From the NCBI GenBank assembly GCA_044224905.1, contig JBGAJN010000001.1, positions 1,302,001 to 1,366,000 on the forward strand: a DNA stretch of 64,000 nucleotides. Reading direction: 5' to 3'. Under the pieces are notes generated by a model, which ran no database searches, was not told where the DNA came from, and saw only the letters and a program-made list of their open reading frames with translations. The position numbers and the translations under genes were made by a program. Of this stretch, positions 27,058 to 36,145 are shown in pieces. Numbering within the stretch: the first letter of the stretch is position 1; every line of letters begins with the position of its first letter. Source of the DNA: JBGAJN01 sp044224905. GTDB lineage: Bacteria > Verrucomicrobiota > Verrucomicrobiia > Limisphaerales > JBGAJN01.

Positions 27058-29676
27058 GTGAACCCATTCATCCGTTTCTCAGCGGCTTCGATTCTCTTTG
27101 GCATATTTATACAGCACGCGTTCGCTGCAAATATCGCGAAGCGAAGTGTGAACCCCAATGCGCCGCTCGATTGTCCCCCGGAGCTGAAGTTCGAGCAACC
27201 CGGAGTGAAGCTCACGCTCGTCGCCGAGCATCCGCAGGTGATGACGCCCACGGGCATCGACGTGGACTCGCAAGGCCGTGTTTGGGTGGTGACGTCGCAT
27301 ACGCACTTTCGGCCGGATGATTATCCCGGACCGAAACACGACGAGGTTGTGGTGCTCTCGAATCCCGATGCGACGGGCCGAATGCAGAAGCGCGAGGTGT
27401 TTTACGACAAGATGGATTCGACGATGAATTTGAAGCTCGGCACGAATGGCTGGGTTTATCTCACCGAACGCAGCCGGATCGCGCGGGTCAAGGACACCGA
27501 CGGCGATGGTCGCGGCGATCGCGAGGAAGTGATCGCCACGCTCAAAACCGAGGAGACCTATCCGCACAACGGCATGTCGGGCCTCGCTTGGCATCCGTCG
27601 GGCGATTTGATTTTCGCGCTCGGCGAAAACATGTGGAAGGACTGGACGCTCGTAGCCTCGGACGGAACGACGATTCGTGGCGTGGGTGAAGGCGGCATTT
27701 TTCGTTGCAAGCCGGACGGTTCGCAATTGCGGCGAATTGCAAAGGGATTTTGGAACCCGTTCGGAGTTTACGTGCGTCCCGATGGAGAAATGTTCGCCGT
27801 CGACAACGATCCCGGCTCCCGTCCGCCATGCCGCTTGCTGCACATCGTCGAAGGCGGCGACTACGGCTATCAACGTGCGTACGGCGAAGCTCCGTTTCAT
27901 CCGTTCGTCGCGTGGGACGGAGAACTGCGCGGCACGTTGCCGATGATTTGCCAGTCGGGAGAAGCGCCGTGTGGCGTGGTGCCGCTCGGCGGCGGGTTGA
28001 TCGTCCCGTCATGGTCCGACAATCGCATCGACTTTTTCTCACTCGAACGTCGGGGTGCGAGCTACGGCGGGAAGCGCGTCGAACTGGTCATCGGCGGCGA
28101 GATGTTCCGGCCCACATGCATCGCGCGCGTTTCGGAAGGCGTGTATTACCTCGCGGATTGGGTGTTTGGTTCGTATGCGATCCATCAGCGCGGACGGGTA
28201 TGGAAACTGGAGATCGATTCGAAACTGGCGAAGAGCTGGCTCAATCCGATGAAAGCGTTGCCGGCGAATTCAGCGACACGCGAACTCGCCGAGTTGAGTG
28301 ACGCGCAGCGCAAACACTCTTCCTCGAAGCTCTTCTCCGTTGCGCGCGGGAACGATCCGTTTCTGGCGCGCGCGGCCTTGCTCGCCTTGTCGCGGCAGTT
28401 GAACGATTGGAGCAAGACGGAGAATATCAAAAAACTTTCCGACCGCGATCGCGTTTCTGCGTGCATCGCGATCAAGCTGGCGAAACCGAAGGACGAAAGC
28501 TGGGCGCGGAGTTTCCTCGCGGACCCCAGCGGAGACGTGCAGTTCGAAGCGTTGCGCTGGATCGCGGACGAGCGGTTGACCGCGTTGCAACCGGAGGTCG
28601 AGCGGGCTCTTTCCCATAGCGATCTTGATTACCGTCGTTTCGAGGCGTGCTTGGCTACGCTCAACACGCTTCACGGAAACTCACGCGCAGGCGTCAACGA
28701 TAAGGCGATGCTGCTCGATCGTGTTCGCGATGTGAACACGCCGGCACGCGTGCGCGCGTATGCGCTCCGGTTGCTTCCGGCGGCGACCGCTCAGCTCACT
28801 TTGCCGGTGTTGCGCGAAATGCTGGCGTTGAAGCACGAATTGCTCTCGCTGGAAGTCGTGCGGACATTGGCAAGGCGACCGGGCAAGGAAGTCGCGAGGC
28901 TTCTTGCGGAATTGGCCAACGACGCGGGGCGTCCGGCGAACTTCCGGGCCGAAACCATCGTTGGCTTGGCCGCCTCCGCCGATGAGCAACTGCCCTTGTT
29001 GTTGCAGTTGGCGAAGAACTCCGACGCGACGATTCGTAATGAAGCATTGCGCGCGCTCCGATTTGCGCCGCTGTCGGCGGAACAGAAGGCGACCCTGGGC
29101 ACAGTTGCCAAGGAGCACAAGGACTCGGCCGATCTTTTCCGCGCGGTTCTCGATCCGGCGGGTTTGGCGACAGGTCGCCCGCCTGTGAATGATTTGCGCG
29201 GCTGGCAAAAATTTCTCAGCAAATCAACCGCCGCCGGTGATGCGCAGGCCGGGCGCCGCATTTTCTTTCATCCGAAAGTGTCGATTTGCTCCTCGTGCCA
29301 CATGCACAGCGGGCGTGGCAACGTCGTCGGGCCCGATCTGAGCGCGGTGGGCGATCGCAGCGAGCCGGCATGGTTGCTCCAGTCGATCTTGGAGCCGAGT
29401 CGCGAAGTGGCGCCGCAGTTCTTTCCCACGTCGCTGGAGTTCAAAGACGGCACGGAGTTTCTCGGGATCAAGCTGCGCAAGGGCGGCGGTGGTAAGGAAA
29501 TCTATCGGGACCTGACTGGGGCCGAGCGCTCAATCAATACCGCCGAAATCGTCCGTCGCCGCGATCTCACGACATCGCTAATGCCCGAAGGCCTGCTGGC
29601 AGCGTTGACGGACCGCGAGATTCGCGACCTGCTAGCGTTCTTGAGCCAGCCAAGCGCTTCTGAAAAATCACGGTAA
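27058..29676 (+). CDS. PVC-type haem-binding CxxCH protein with propeller and HEAT repeats
   Basis: An 872-residue exported protein starting at GTG; the signal peptide ends near AFAAN. Order: N-terminal glucose/sorbosone dehydrogenase-like propeller (about 45-385; HPQVMTPTGIDVDSQGRVWVV, NGMSGLAWHPSGDLIFALGEN), HEAT-like helical repeats (about 410-690), and a C-terminal haem domain with C744-S-S-C747-H748 in the RIFFHPKVSICSSCHMHSGRG context and the NVVGPDLSAVGDR and LLQSILEPSREVAP blocks. This is the TIGR02604/TIGR02603 arrangement known from Planctomycetota and Verrucomicrobiota. It probably oxidises a sugar-like compound in the periplasm and passes electrons to its own haem; substrate unknown. 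Confidence 0.9.
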   Translation: MNPFIRFSAASILFGIFIQHAFAANIAKRSVNPNAPLDCPPELKFEQPGVKLTLVAEHPQVMTPTGIDVDSQGRVWVVTSHTHFRPDDYPGPKHDEVVVLSNPDATGRMQKREVFYDKMDSTMNLKLGTNGWVYLTERSRIARVKDTDGDGRGDREEVIATLKTEETYPHNGMSGLAWHPSGDLIFALGENMWKDWTLVASDGTTIRGVGEGGIFRCKPDGSQLRRIAKGFWNPFGVYVRPDGEMFAVDNDPGSRPPCRLLHIVEGGDYGYQRAYGEAPFHPFVAWDGELRGTLPMICQSGEAPCGVVPLGGGLIVPSWSDNRIDFFSLERRGASYGGKRVELVIGGEMFRPTCIARVSEGVYYLADWVFGSYAIHQRGRVWKLEIDSKLAKSWLNPMKALPANSATRELAELSDAQRKHSSSKLFSVARGNDPFLARAALLALSRQLNDWSKTENIKKLSDRDRVSACIAIKLAKPKDESWARSFLADPSGDVQFEALRWIADERLTALQPEVERALSHSDLDYRRFEACLATLNTLHGNSRAGVNDKAMLLDRVRDVNTPARVRAYALRLLPAATAQLTLPVLREMLALKHELLSLEVVRTLARRPGKEVARLLAELANDAGRPANFRAETIVGLAASADEQLPLLLQLAKNSDATIRNEALRALRFAPLSAEQKATLGTVAKEHKDSADLFRAVLDPAGLATGRPPVNDLRGWQKFLSKSTAAGDAQAGRRIFFHPKVSICSSCHMHSGRGNVVGPDLSAVGDRSEPAWLLQSILEPSREVAPQFFPTSLEFKDGTEFLGIKLRKGGGGKEIYRDLTGAERSINTAEIVRRRDLTTSLMPEGLLAALTDREIRDLLAFLSQPSASEKSR

Positions 29677-29731
29677 CGGCACTGCCCAAGCTGTCGTCAT
29701 TCAGCCTAGAACTGAGAACCAATTGAAGCAT

Positions 29732-32608
29732 ATGAAGCTGGCTCAAACGAAAAAATCCGAAGGACGCGCCTTGCCCCTCGCGCTGGCCATCACGGTGGCG
29801 AGTGGTTTGGTGGCCGTTTCTGTTTTCGCCGCGACGAAAGCGCCGTACGCGGCGCAGGCGGCGCAACGTCTCGAGGGCACTTTCAAAATGCTCGATGCCA
29901 ATCACGATGGGATCGTTGATCGGAAGGAGTTTAAGAAGCTGAGCGGGATCTCGCCGAAGATGCGCAATGATCCCGAGCGCGCGGAACAGCTTTTCAATTA
30001 CCTCGACAAAAATACGGACGAGAAACTCACCTCCGAAGAATTCAAGGCGATCGCTGTCGTCCAAGCGATGCTCGCCAATCAAGGTGCCGAACAACCGAAG
30101 GTTGTCGCCAAAACAACCTCCGTTGCCACCGCTGCGGAAAAGCCGGCGACGGCCGATGGCCTCGCGTTTTTCGAAAAGAAGATCCGGCCCGTGCTCGCGG
30201 ACAAGTGTTACAAGTGCCACTCGGCGACCTCGGAAAAAATCAAAGGCGGTTTGCTCGTGGACACGCGCGAAGGAATTCGCGCTGGCGGCGACTCCGGTCA
30301 CGCGGTTGTTCCGGGTGATGTGAAGTCCAGCTTGCTCATCAAGGCGCTCCGCTACGAAGACAAGGACATGGCAATGCCGCCCGAGAAAAACGGCGGAAAA
30401 CTGCCCGACGAAGTCATCGCTGACTTTGAGCAATGGGTGAAGATGGGCGCCCCCGATCCGCGCGATGGCAAGAGCGCGACGGCGAAGAAAACCATCGACA
30501 TCGAGAAAGGCCGGGAACATTGGGCGTTTCAATTGCCAAAGCGCGTGCCCGCACCGACCGTGAAAGACGCCGGGTGGGCGCACAGCGATCTCGATCGCTA
30601 CGTCCTCTCCGCGCTCGAGACGAAGAACCTCAAGCCCGTTGGTGATGCGGACAAATCCACGCTCTTGCGGCGCGTTTATTTTGATCTCATCGGTCTGCCG
30701 CCGACCCCGGAGGACGTCACGGCGTTCGTGAACGACGCGAGTCCGAAAGCATTTGAGAAGGTCGTGGACAAGCTGCTGGCGATGCCGCAGTTCGGCGAAC
30801 GCTGGGGGCGGCATTGGCTCGACGTGGCGCGCTACGCTGAGTCCAGCGGCAAGGAAAACAACATCGCTTACCCGCACGCATGGAGGTACCGTGACTACGT
30901 CATCCAGTCCTTCAACGAAGACAAGCCGTACGACCAGTTCCTGAAGGAGCAAATCGCTGGCGATCTTTTGCCTGCGAAGGATGACACGCAGAAAGCGCAA
31001 CACTTGATCGCCACCGGTTATCTTGCGATCGGTCCGAAATCGCACAACACCCGCGACTACAAACAATTTCAGCTCGACGTGGCTGACGAACAAATCGACG
31101 CCGTGTCGCAGGGCATGCTCGGGCTTACCGTTGCGTGCGCGCGTTGCCACGATCACAAGTTCGATCCCGTTCCGCAGGCCGACTATTACGCGATGGCGGG
31201 CATCTTCCTTAGCACCGAGACACGCTTCGGCACGCCGCGTTTCATCCAGAACAATCAGACGACGCCGCTGATCACCCTTCCGGAAAAGGCGCAGGTGCCG
31301 GATGCGCCAGCGCTCACTGCGCAACAAATTGCCGGGCTCAAGCGTCAGGTCGATCAGGCCAAGAAGGAACGCGACGAAGTGCTCGATGAGTCGCGCAAGA
31401 AGGGTGACCGTGCGGCGTTTGCGAATCCGAAACTGATTCGCTCCAGCGCGATCATCTCGGTGACCGAGAAACTAATCGCCCGCTACGACGACAATGGCAA
31501 ACCGCTCCGCCTCGCGATGGGCGCGCAAGACAAGTCCTATGCGCGCGACACGCAGTTGCTGGGCCGTGGCGAACTCGACAAGCCGGGCGATACAGTTCCG
31601 CGCGGGTTCGTGCGCGTCGTATCCACCAAGCAGCCTGCCAAGATCAGCAAGGGCAGCGGCCGGTTGGAACTGGCGGACTGGATCGTGTCGCCGGAGAATC
31701 CGCTCACCGCGCGCGTAATGGCGAATCGCGTTTGGGTGAACCTCTTCGATCACGGCATCGTGCCCACGCCGGATAACTTCGGAACCACCGGACAGAAGCC
31801 GACCAATCAAGCGTTGCTTGATTATTTGGCGATTCGTTTCGTGGAACAGGGTTGGTCCGTGAAGCGACTCGTGAAGGACATTGTGATGAGTCACACGTAT
31901 CAACTCGCATCCGATTACAACGAAGCCAACTATGCAGTGGACCCCGATAACGCGCTGCTCTGGCGCATGAGCAAGCGTCGTCTCGACGCCGAGTCCATTC
32001 GCGACGCGATGCTCGCGGTCAGCGGGCGGCTTGACTTGAATCCGCCGAAAGGGCGTTCGCCGGTTGAGAAAGTTGAGGGCCCGGTGCTGTCGCTGCTGCG
32101 GCCTGGCGGTTTTGGTGGGGCGCCCGGCGCACCCGGTGGCATGTTTCGTCGTCCCGGCGGGATGTCGAGTGGCGGCAATGCGCTCAACTCGGACGAGCCG
32201 ATTCGCTCGGTGTATTTGCCAATCGTGCGCGATCAGGTTCCGGATGCGCTGGCAGTGTTCGACTTTGCCGAACCGAGCCTCGTCGTTGGCGATCGCGAAG
32301 ACACGACTGTCCCTTCGCAGGCGCTGTATCTGATGAATAGCGACTCGGTCCAGAAAACGTCCCAAGCGATGGCGGAACGTTTGTTGAAGAAAGACGTTCG
32401 CGGCTTGGAACTCGCGAAGGCAGCGTTTCAATTAGCGTATTCGCGCGTGCCGACCGACCGCGAAGTTCAGGCCATTCGCACGTTCTTTGAAAAATTCAAC
32501 GCCGCCGAAGCTGACAACATTCGCCTCAAGGAAGCGCGCGACAAAGCAGGGCTCGTGGCGTTCTGCCAGGCACTGCTCGGCAGTGCGGAGTTTCGTTACT
32601 TGAACTGA
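29732..32608 (+). CDS. DUF1549/DUF1553 protein with EF-hands and planctomycete-type cytochrome c domain
   Basis: 958 residues from the ATG at 29732 (an in-frame TTG lies 9 nt upstream). One N-terminal membrane/signal segment is followed by two EF-hand loops (DANHDGIVDRKEF, residues 55-67, and DKNTDEKLTSEEF, 92-104). The PSCyt1 haem domain has C159-Y-K-C162-H163. DUF1549 (GWAHSDLDRYVLSALE, RRVYFDLIGLPPTPEDV, GERWGRHWLDVARYAES) contains a further CARCHDHKFDP motif, and DUF1553 follows with ENPLTARVMANRVW and the SQALYLMNS block. It always pairs with DUF1501, which is true here: DUF1501 follows after 34 bp. The function of the pair is unknown. Calcium binding by the EF-hands is expected from the intact Asp/Asn/Glu ligands. 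Confidence 0.93.
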   Translation: MKLAQTKKSEGRALPLALAITVASGLVAVSVFAATKAPYAAQAAQRLEGTFKMLDANHDGIVDRKEFKKLSGISPKMRNDPERAEQLFNYLDKNTDEKLTSEEFKAIAVVQAMLANQGAEQPKVVAKTTSVATAAEKPATADGLAFFEKKIRPVLADKCYKCHSATSEKIKGGLLVDTREGIRAGGDSGHAVVPGDVKSSLLIKALRYEDKDMAMPPEKNGGKLPDEVIADFEQWVKMGAPDPRDGKSATAKKTIDIEKGREHWAFQLPKRVPAPTVKDAGWAHSDLDRYVLSALETKNLKPVGDADKSTLLRRVYFDLIGLPPTPEDVTAFVNDASPKAFEKVVDKLLAMPQFGERWGRHWLDVARYAESSGKENNIAYPHAWRYRDYVIQSFNEDKPYDQFLKEQIAGDLLPAKDDTQKAQHLIATGYLAIGPKSHNTRDYKQFQLDVADEQIDAVSQGMLGLTVACARCHDHKFDPVPQADYYAMAGIFLSTETRFGTPRFIQNNQTTPLITLPEKAQVPDAPALTAQQIAGLKRQVDQAKKERDEVLDESRKKGDRAAFANPKLIRSSAIISVTEKLIARYDDNGKPLRLAMGAQDKSYARDTQLLGRGELDKPGDTVPRGFVRVVSTKQPAKISKGSGRLELADWIVSPENPLTARVMANRVWVNLFDHGIVPTPDNFGTTGQKPTNQALLDYLAIRFVEQGWSVKRLVKDIVMSHTYQLASDYNEANYAVDPDNALLWRMSKRRLDAESIRDAMLAVSGRLDLNPPKGRSPVEKVEGPVLSLLRPGGFGGAPGAPGGMFRRPGGMSSGGNALNSDEPIRSVYLPIVRDQVPDALAVFDFAEPSLVVGDREDTTVPSQALYLMNSDSVQKTSQAMAERLLKKDVRGLELAKAAFQLAYSRVPTDREVQAIRTFFEKFNAAEADNIRLKEARDKAGLVAFCQALLGSAEFRYLN

Positions 32609-32642
32609 AAGCGCTTCATCCAACTTTGAACCGACACCACGT

Positions 32643-34061
32643 ATGAATACGAATTTTTACCAAGTCTCCCGTCGCGATGTCTTGAAGACCATGTGGGCCG
32701 GGTTCGGCTACACGGCCTTCGCTGGACTTGCGGCGCGCGCTGCTGAAGCGGATGCGCCCAAGGCGGGCCCGTTGACACCGAAGACGCCGCCGCTCCCGGC
32801 GCGCGCCAAGCACGTCATCTTCCTGTGCATGAGCGGCGGCCCATCGCACGTCGACACGTTCGACTACAAGCCCAAGCTCAATGCCGACGACGGTAAGTCC
32901 GTCAGCAACCAGGGCCGCGGTGGTTACGGCAAGTTGCTCGGCTCGCCGTGGAAATTCTCGCAGCACGGCAAAGCCGGCTTGTGGGTTTCGGAGTTGTTTC
33001 CCGAAGTCGCCAAGCACGCCGACGATCTCTGCGTCGTCCGCTCAATGCACACCGATCTGCCCGCGCATCCGCAGGCGTATCTGCAAATGCACACCGGCAG
33101 TTTCCAATTTGTGCGTCCGTCGCTCGGCGCATGGACGCTTTACGGACTCGGCACGGAGAATGAGAATCTTCCCGGCTTCATCACCTTGAACCCGCCGCTC
33201 AACAACGGCGGTTCGCAGAACTACGGCAGCGCGTTCCTGCCGGCAATTTATCAGGGCACGCGCATTGGCGCGGAAGGTCCGCTCGGAGGCGGTGGTCGCG
33301 GCATGGGTGGCGGCGAGGCGAAGTTGCCGAACATTTCCAACTCCAAGCTCACTCACGCCGGCCAACGTGCGCAGGTGGATTTCATCCAATCGCTGAACCG
33401 CGAGCAGTTGCAACGCGACCAGGTCAACCCGCAGGTCGAGGGCGTCATCGAATCCTACGAACTCGCCTTCCGCATGCAGGCGGAAGTGCCGAAGGTCATG
33501 GATATTTCCAGCGAATCCGAGGCGACGAAAAAGATGTACGGCATCGGCGAAGACGACACGAACGTGTTCGGCAAGCAATGCCTGCTCGCGCGACGGATGG
33601 TTGCGGCGGGCGTGCGCTTTGTGGAAATTGGCTCCGGCAATTGGGATCATCATCGCAATCTGAAAGCAGATCTCGCCTCAAGGTCGGCTTCGGTCGATCA
33701 GCCGGTTGCCGCCCTCCTGACCGACTTGAAGCAACGCGGTCTCCTCAAAGACACGCTCGTGGTCTGGGGCGGTGAATTTGGTCGGACTCCGTACGCACAG
33801 GGCACCGACGGTCGCGACCACAACAATCGCGGTTTCTCCATGTGGCTTGCGGGCGGTGGTGTTAAAGGCGGCATCTCCTACGGTGCGACCGACGAGTACG
33901 GCGCCGTGGCGGTGGAAAACAAAGTCCACGTGCACGATCTGCACGCGACCATTCTGCATGTGCTCGGTCTCGACCACGAGAAGCTGACCTACAAATACGC
34001 CGGCCGCGACTTCCGCCTGACCGATGTTTACGGCAACGTGGTGAAGGACATTCTCACCTGA
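32643..34061 (+). CDS. Tat-exported DUF1501 protein
   Basis: A 472-residue protein with a twin-arginine motif at residues 9-15 (SRRDVLK) and a short hydrophobic segment ending in LAARAAEA. DUF1501 belongs to the alkaline-phosphatase/sulfatase superfamily by fold: KHVIFLCMSGGPSHVDTFDYKPKL, SELFPEVAKHADDLCVVRSMHTD, VVWGGEFGRTPYAQGTDGRDHN and HVHDLHATILHVLGLDH are typical. The metal-site residues of active phosphatases are only partly present, so activity is uncertain. It follows its usual DUF1549/1553 partner and is closed by an intrinsic terminator. Confidence 0.92.
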   Translation: MNTNFYQVSRRDVLKTMWAGFGYTAFAGLAARAAEADAPKAGPLTPKTPPLPARAKHVIFLCMSGGPSHVDTFDYKPKLNADDGKSVSNQGRGGYGKLLGSPWKFSQHGKAGLWVSELFPEVAKHADDLCVVRSMHTDLPAHPQAYLQMHTGSFQFVRPSLGAWTLYGLGTENENLPGFITLNPPLNNGGSQNYGSAFLPAIYQGTRIGAEGPLGGGGRGMGGGEAKLPNISNSKLTHAGQRAQVDFIQSLNREQLQRDQVNPQVEGVIESYELAFRMQAEVPKVMDISSESEATKKMYGIGEDDTNVFGKQCLLARRMVAAGVRFVEIGSGNWDHHRNLKADLASRSASVDQPVAALLTDLKQRGLLKDTLVVWGGEFGRTPYAQGTDGRDHNNRGFSMWLAGGGVKGGISYGATDEYGAVAVENKVHVHDLHATILHVLGLDHEKLTYKYAGRDFRLTDVYGNVVKDILT

Positions 34062-34089
34062 TCGGCGAATCCGATTGGCGGATAGCAAT

Positions 34090-34131
34090 AGAGCCTCGAA
34101 CTCTCCAACGGAGAATCGGGGCTCTTTTTTT
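34090..34131 (+). terminator. Intrinsic terminator after DUF1501
   Basis: AGAGCCTCG pairs with CGGGGCTCT (one G-T pair), with an inner stem of CTCTCC/GGAGA and an AAC loop. Seven T residues follow at 34125-34131. It ends the haem-protein/DUF1549/DUF1501 unit before the convergent SecA-like gene. Confidence 0.88.
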
Positions 34132-34149
34132 CGCTCCGTCCGCGTGTAC

Positions 34150-36135
34150 TCACAGCGCTTCACTACCCGCAAACGACAGGGCCTCTTCGAGCCAGGTGTC
34201 GGTGCGGAGGACGGACTGGCGTTGTTTGTAGGCGAGGCGTTGGGCCTTGCGTTGGGCGAGATGAAAGGCGGCGCGGACGAGACTTTCGCTCCTGGGTAAT
34301 TGTCCGCGCAGACTGCGTCTCAGGAGTTCCTGCGCGGATTTGGGCAGGTGGCGGCGGATGAGTTCGTCCTCGGCGCTGACGAAGGCTTGCGCGCTGCCGG
34401 GATCGCCCTGACGTGCGGCGCGACCGAAGAGCTGTCGATCCACGCGGCCGGATTCATGACGCTCGGTGGCGATGACGTGCAGTCCACCGAGTGCGGCAAC
34501 GCCGTGGCCGAGTTTGATGTCGGTGCCGCGTCCCGCCATGTTGGTGGCGATGGTGATGCGGCCCGGTTCACCGGCGAGCGCGACAATCTCGGCTTCTTCC
34601 TTCAGGCGTGAGGCGTTGAGGATTTTGAATTCGATTCCGCGTTCCTCCAGCAAGGCCGCGAGGCGTTCGCTCGCGAAGACGCTGCGAGTGCCGACTAGCA
34701 ACGGACGACCGGTGGCGTGAAGCCGCGCGATCTCGGCGACGAGTGCGTGCCACTTCAATTCGTCGGTGGCGAAATGCCGGTCGGGCCATTGTTGGCGGAT
34801 GCACGGGCGGTTAGTCGGGATGGTGACGACGGGGAGTTTGTAAGCCTGCCAGAATTCGCCCGCCGCCTCGCGCGCCGTGCCGGTCATGCCAGAGAGGCGA
34901 TGGAAGCAACGGAAGAAGCGCTGGAAACTCAAGCGCGCGATCGTCTCGGACGGATCGGAAATCGCGAGGCCTTCCTTCGCTTCGATGGCTTGATGCATGC
35001 CTTCGCGCCACGTGCGTTGCGGCATCGGGCGGCCGGTGAACTCATCGACGATGACGATCTTGCCCTCGGCGATGATGTAGTGCTTGTCGCGCAGGAAGAA
35101 CTCACGCGCCACCAACGCCTGTTTCAGCAACTCCTGCCGGCGATCGCTGCCGCGCCACAAGCCGGGCAGGCTCGTCGCGCGCGCTTCGATTTTACGTCGG
35201 CCCTCCTCGGTGAGTTCGATTTCCTTGTAGCGAAGGTTGATCGTGTAATCGGTCTCGCGCACCAGTTCGGCGACGATTTGCTGCGCAATGCGGCCGGCTT
35301 GCTTGAGCAGATCATTTTCGTGCGTGGCGGAAATGATCAACGGCGTGACCGCTTCATCAATCAGCAAACTGTCCGCCTCGTCCACAATGGCGGTGTGCAA
35401 TCCGCGCAACACGATGCCGTCCTGAGCTGCGGCTTGCGGCGCAAGCATCCGGCGCACGAGCCGGCGTGTCGGGTTCGCGAGCGGGCCGAAGCGCAAGCGG
35501 TCGCGGAGGAAATCGGCGAGCAACTCCTTGCTCGTCGTGTAGGTGACATCGCAGCCGTGGCCTTTCTGGCGATCGGCCGCTTCCATCGCGGCGGTGACGC
35601 AACCGACGCGCACGCCGCAGAAGTGATACAGCGGGCGCAACCACGCCGCATCGCGTTCAACCAGGTAATCGTTGACGGTGACTATGTGGCAGGGGCGACG
35701 CGTCCAGCCAGCGAGGACGCCAGCGAGGCCGGCGGTGAGCGTCTTGCCTTCGCCCGTGGCCATTTCGGCGAGATAGCCGCGATGCAACGCGAGCGCGCCC
35801 ATGAGCTGCACGTGAAACGGGCGCAGCCCGAGCGTGCGATCCGAGGCTTCACGAATGCCTGCGAGTGCGGAACAGAGCAACTCATCCGAAACTTTCCCGC
35901 GCCGGAACTGGTCCCGGATCTCGAGCAGACGCGCCTGCAACGCAGCGTCCTCCATTTCGATCCATTGCGCGGCTTGGGCATCGACAGCGGTGGCTTGGCG
36001 ATCGAGATCGGCGAGATGTTTTCCGCGACGCTGGAAGGCGCCGATGCAACTGTTCACCCGCGCGTCGAGACCTTGGAGCGGCTTGGTCGGCTGCCGGTGA
36101 TCCGTGCGGCGGTAATCGTGCGTGGGCGTCAGCAT
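34150..36135 (-). CDS. Short SecA-like translocase ATPase
   Basis: About 661 residues against roughly 830-1000 for housekeeping SecA. The start at 36135 lies 10 bp after the preceding stop. SecA-specific motor motifs are intact: QLMGALALHRGYLAEMATGEGKT (Walker A residues 126-132), VTVNDYLVERDA, VDEADSLLIDEAVTPLII (DEAD 252-255), VDEFTGRPMPQRTW, TIPTNRP, TNMAGRGTDIKLG and HVIATERHESGRVDRQLFGRAARQGDPGS. The preprotein-crosslinking insertion lies between the DEAD box and VDEFTGR. After NBD2 only about 60 residues remain, so the two-helix finger/wing region and the C-terminal zinc tail appear missing. It is the last gene of a TolC/HlyD/M50 operon and its only ATPase. Confidence 0.9.
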   Translation of the reverse strand: MLTPTHDYRRTDHRQPTKPLQGLDARVNSCIGAFQRRGKHLADLDRQATAVDAQAAQWIEMEDAALQARLLEIRDQFRRGKVSDELLCSALAGIREASDRTLGLRPFHVQLMGALALHRGYLAEMATGEGKTLTAGLAGVLAGWTRRPCHIVTVNDYLVERDAAWLRPLYHFCGVRVGCVTAAMEAADRQKGHGCDVTYTTSKELLADFLRDRLRFGPLANPTRRLVRRMLAPQAAAQDGIVLRGLHTAIVDEADSLLIDEAVTPLIISATHENDLLKQAGRIAQQIVAELVRETDYTINLRYKEIELTEEGRRKIEARATSLPGLWRGSDRRQELLKQALVAREFFLRDKHYIIAEGKIVIVDEFTGRPMPQRTWREGMHQAIEAKEGLAISDPSETIARLSFQRFFRCFHRLSGMTGTAREAAGEFWQAYKLPVVTIPTNRPCIRQQWPDRHFATDELKWHALVAEIARLHATGRPLLVGTRSVFASERLAALLEERGIEFKILNASRLKEEAEIVALAGEPGRITIATNMAGRGTDIKLGHGVAALGGLHVIATERHESGRVDRQLFGRAARQGDPGSAQAFVSAEDELIRRHLPKSAQELLRRSLRGQLPRSESLVRAAFHLAQRKAQRLAYKQRQSVLRTDTWLEEALSFAGSEAL

Positions 36136-36145
36136 GGAGGCTAAC

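Noticed and set aside
29567..31327. Minus-strand reading frame of 586 codons
   Set aside because: Antisense to the DUF1549/DUF1553 gene and the end of the haem protein; no family features or signal peptide.
34717..36144. Plus-strand reading frame of 475 codons
   Set aside because: Antisense to the SecA-like gene, whose motifs are unmistakable.
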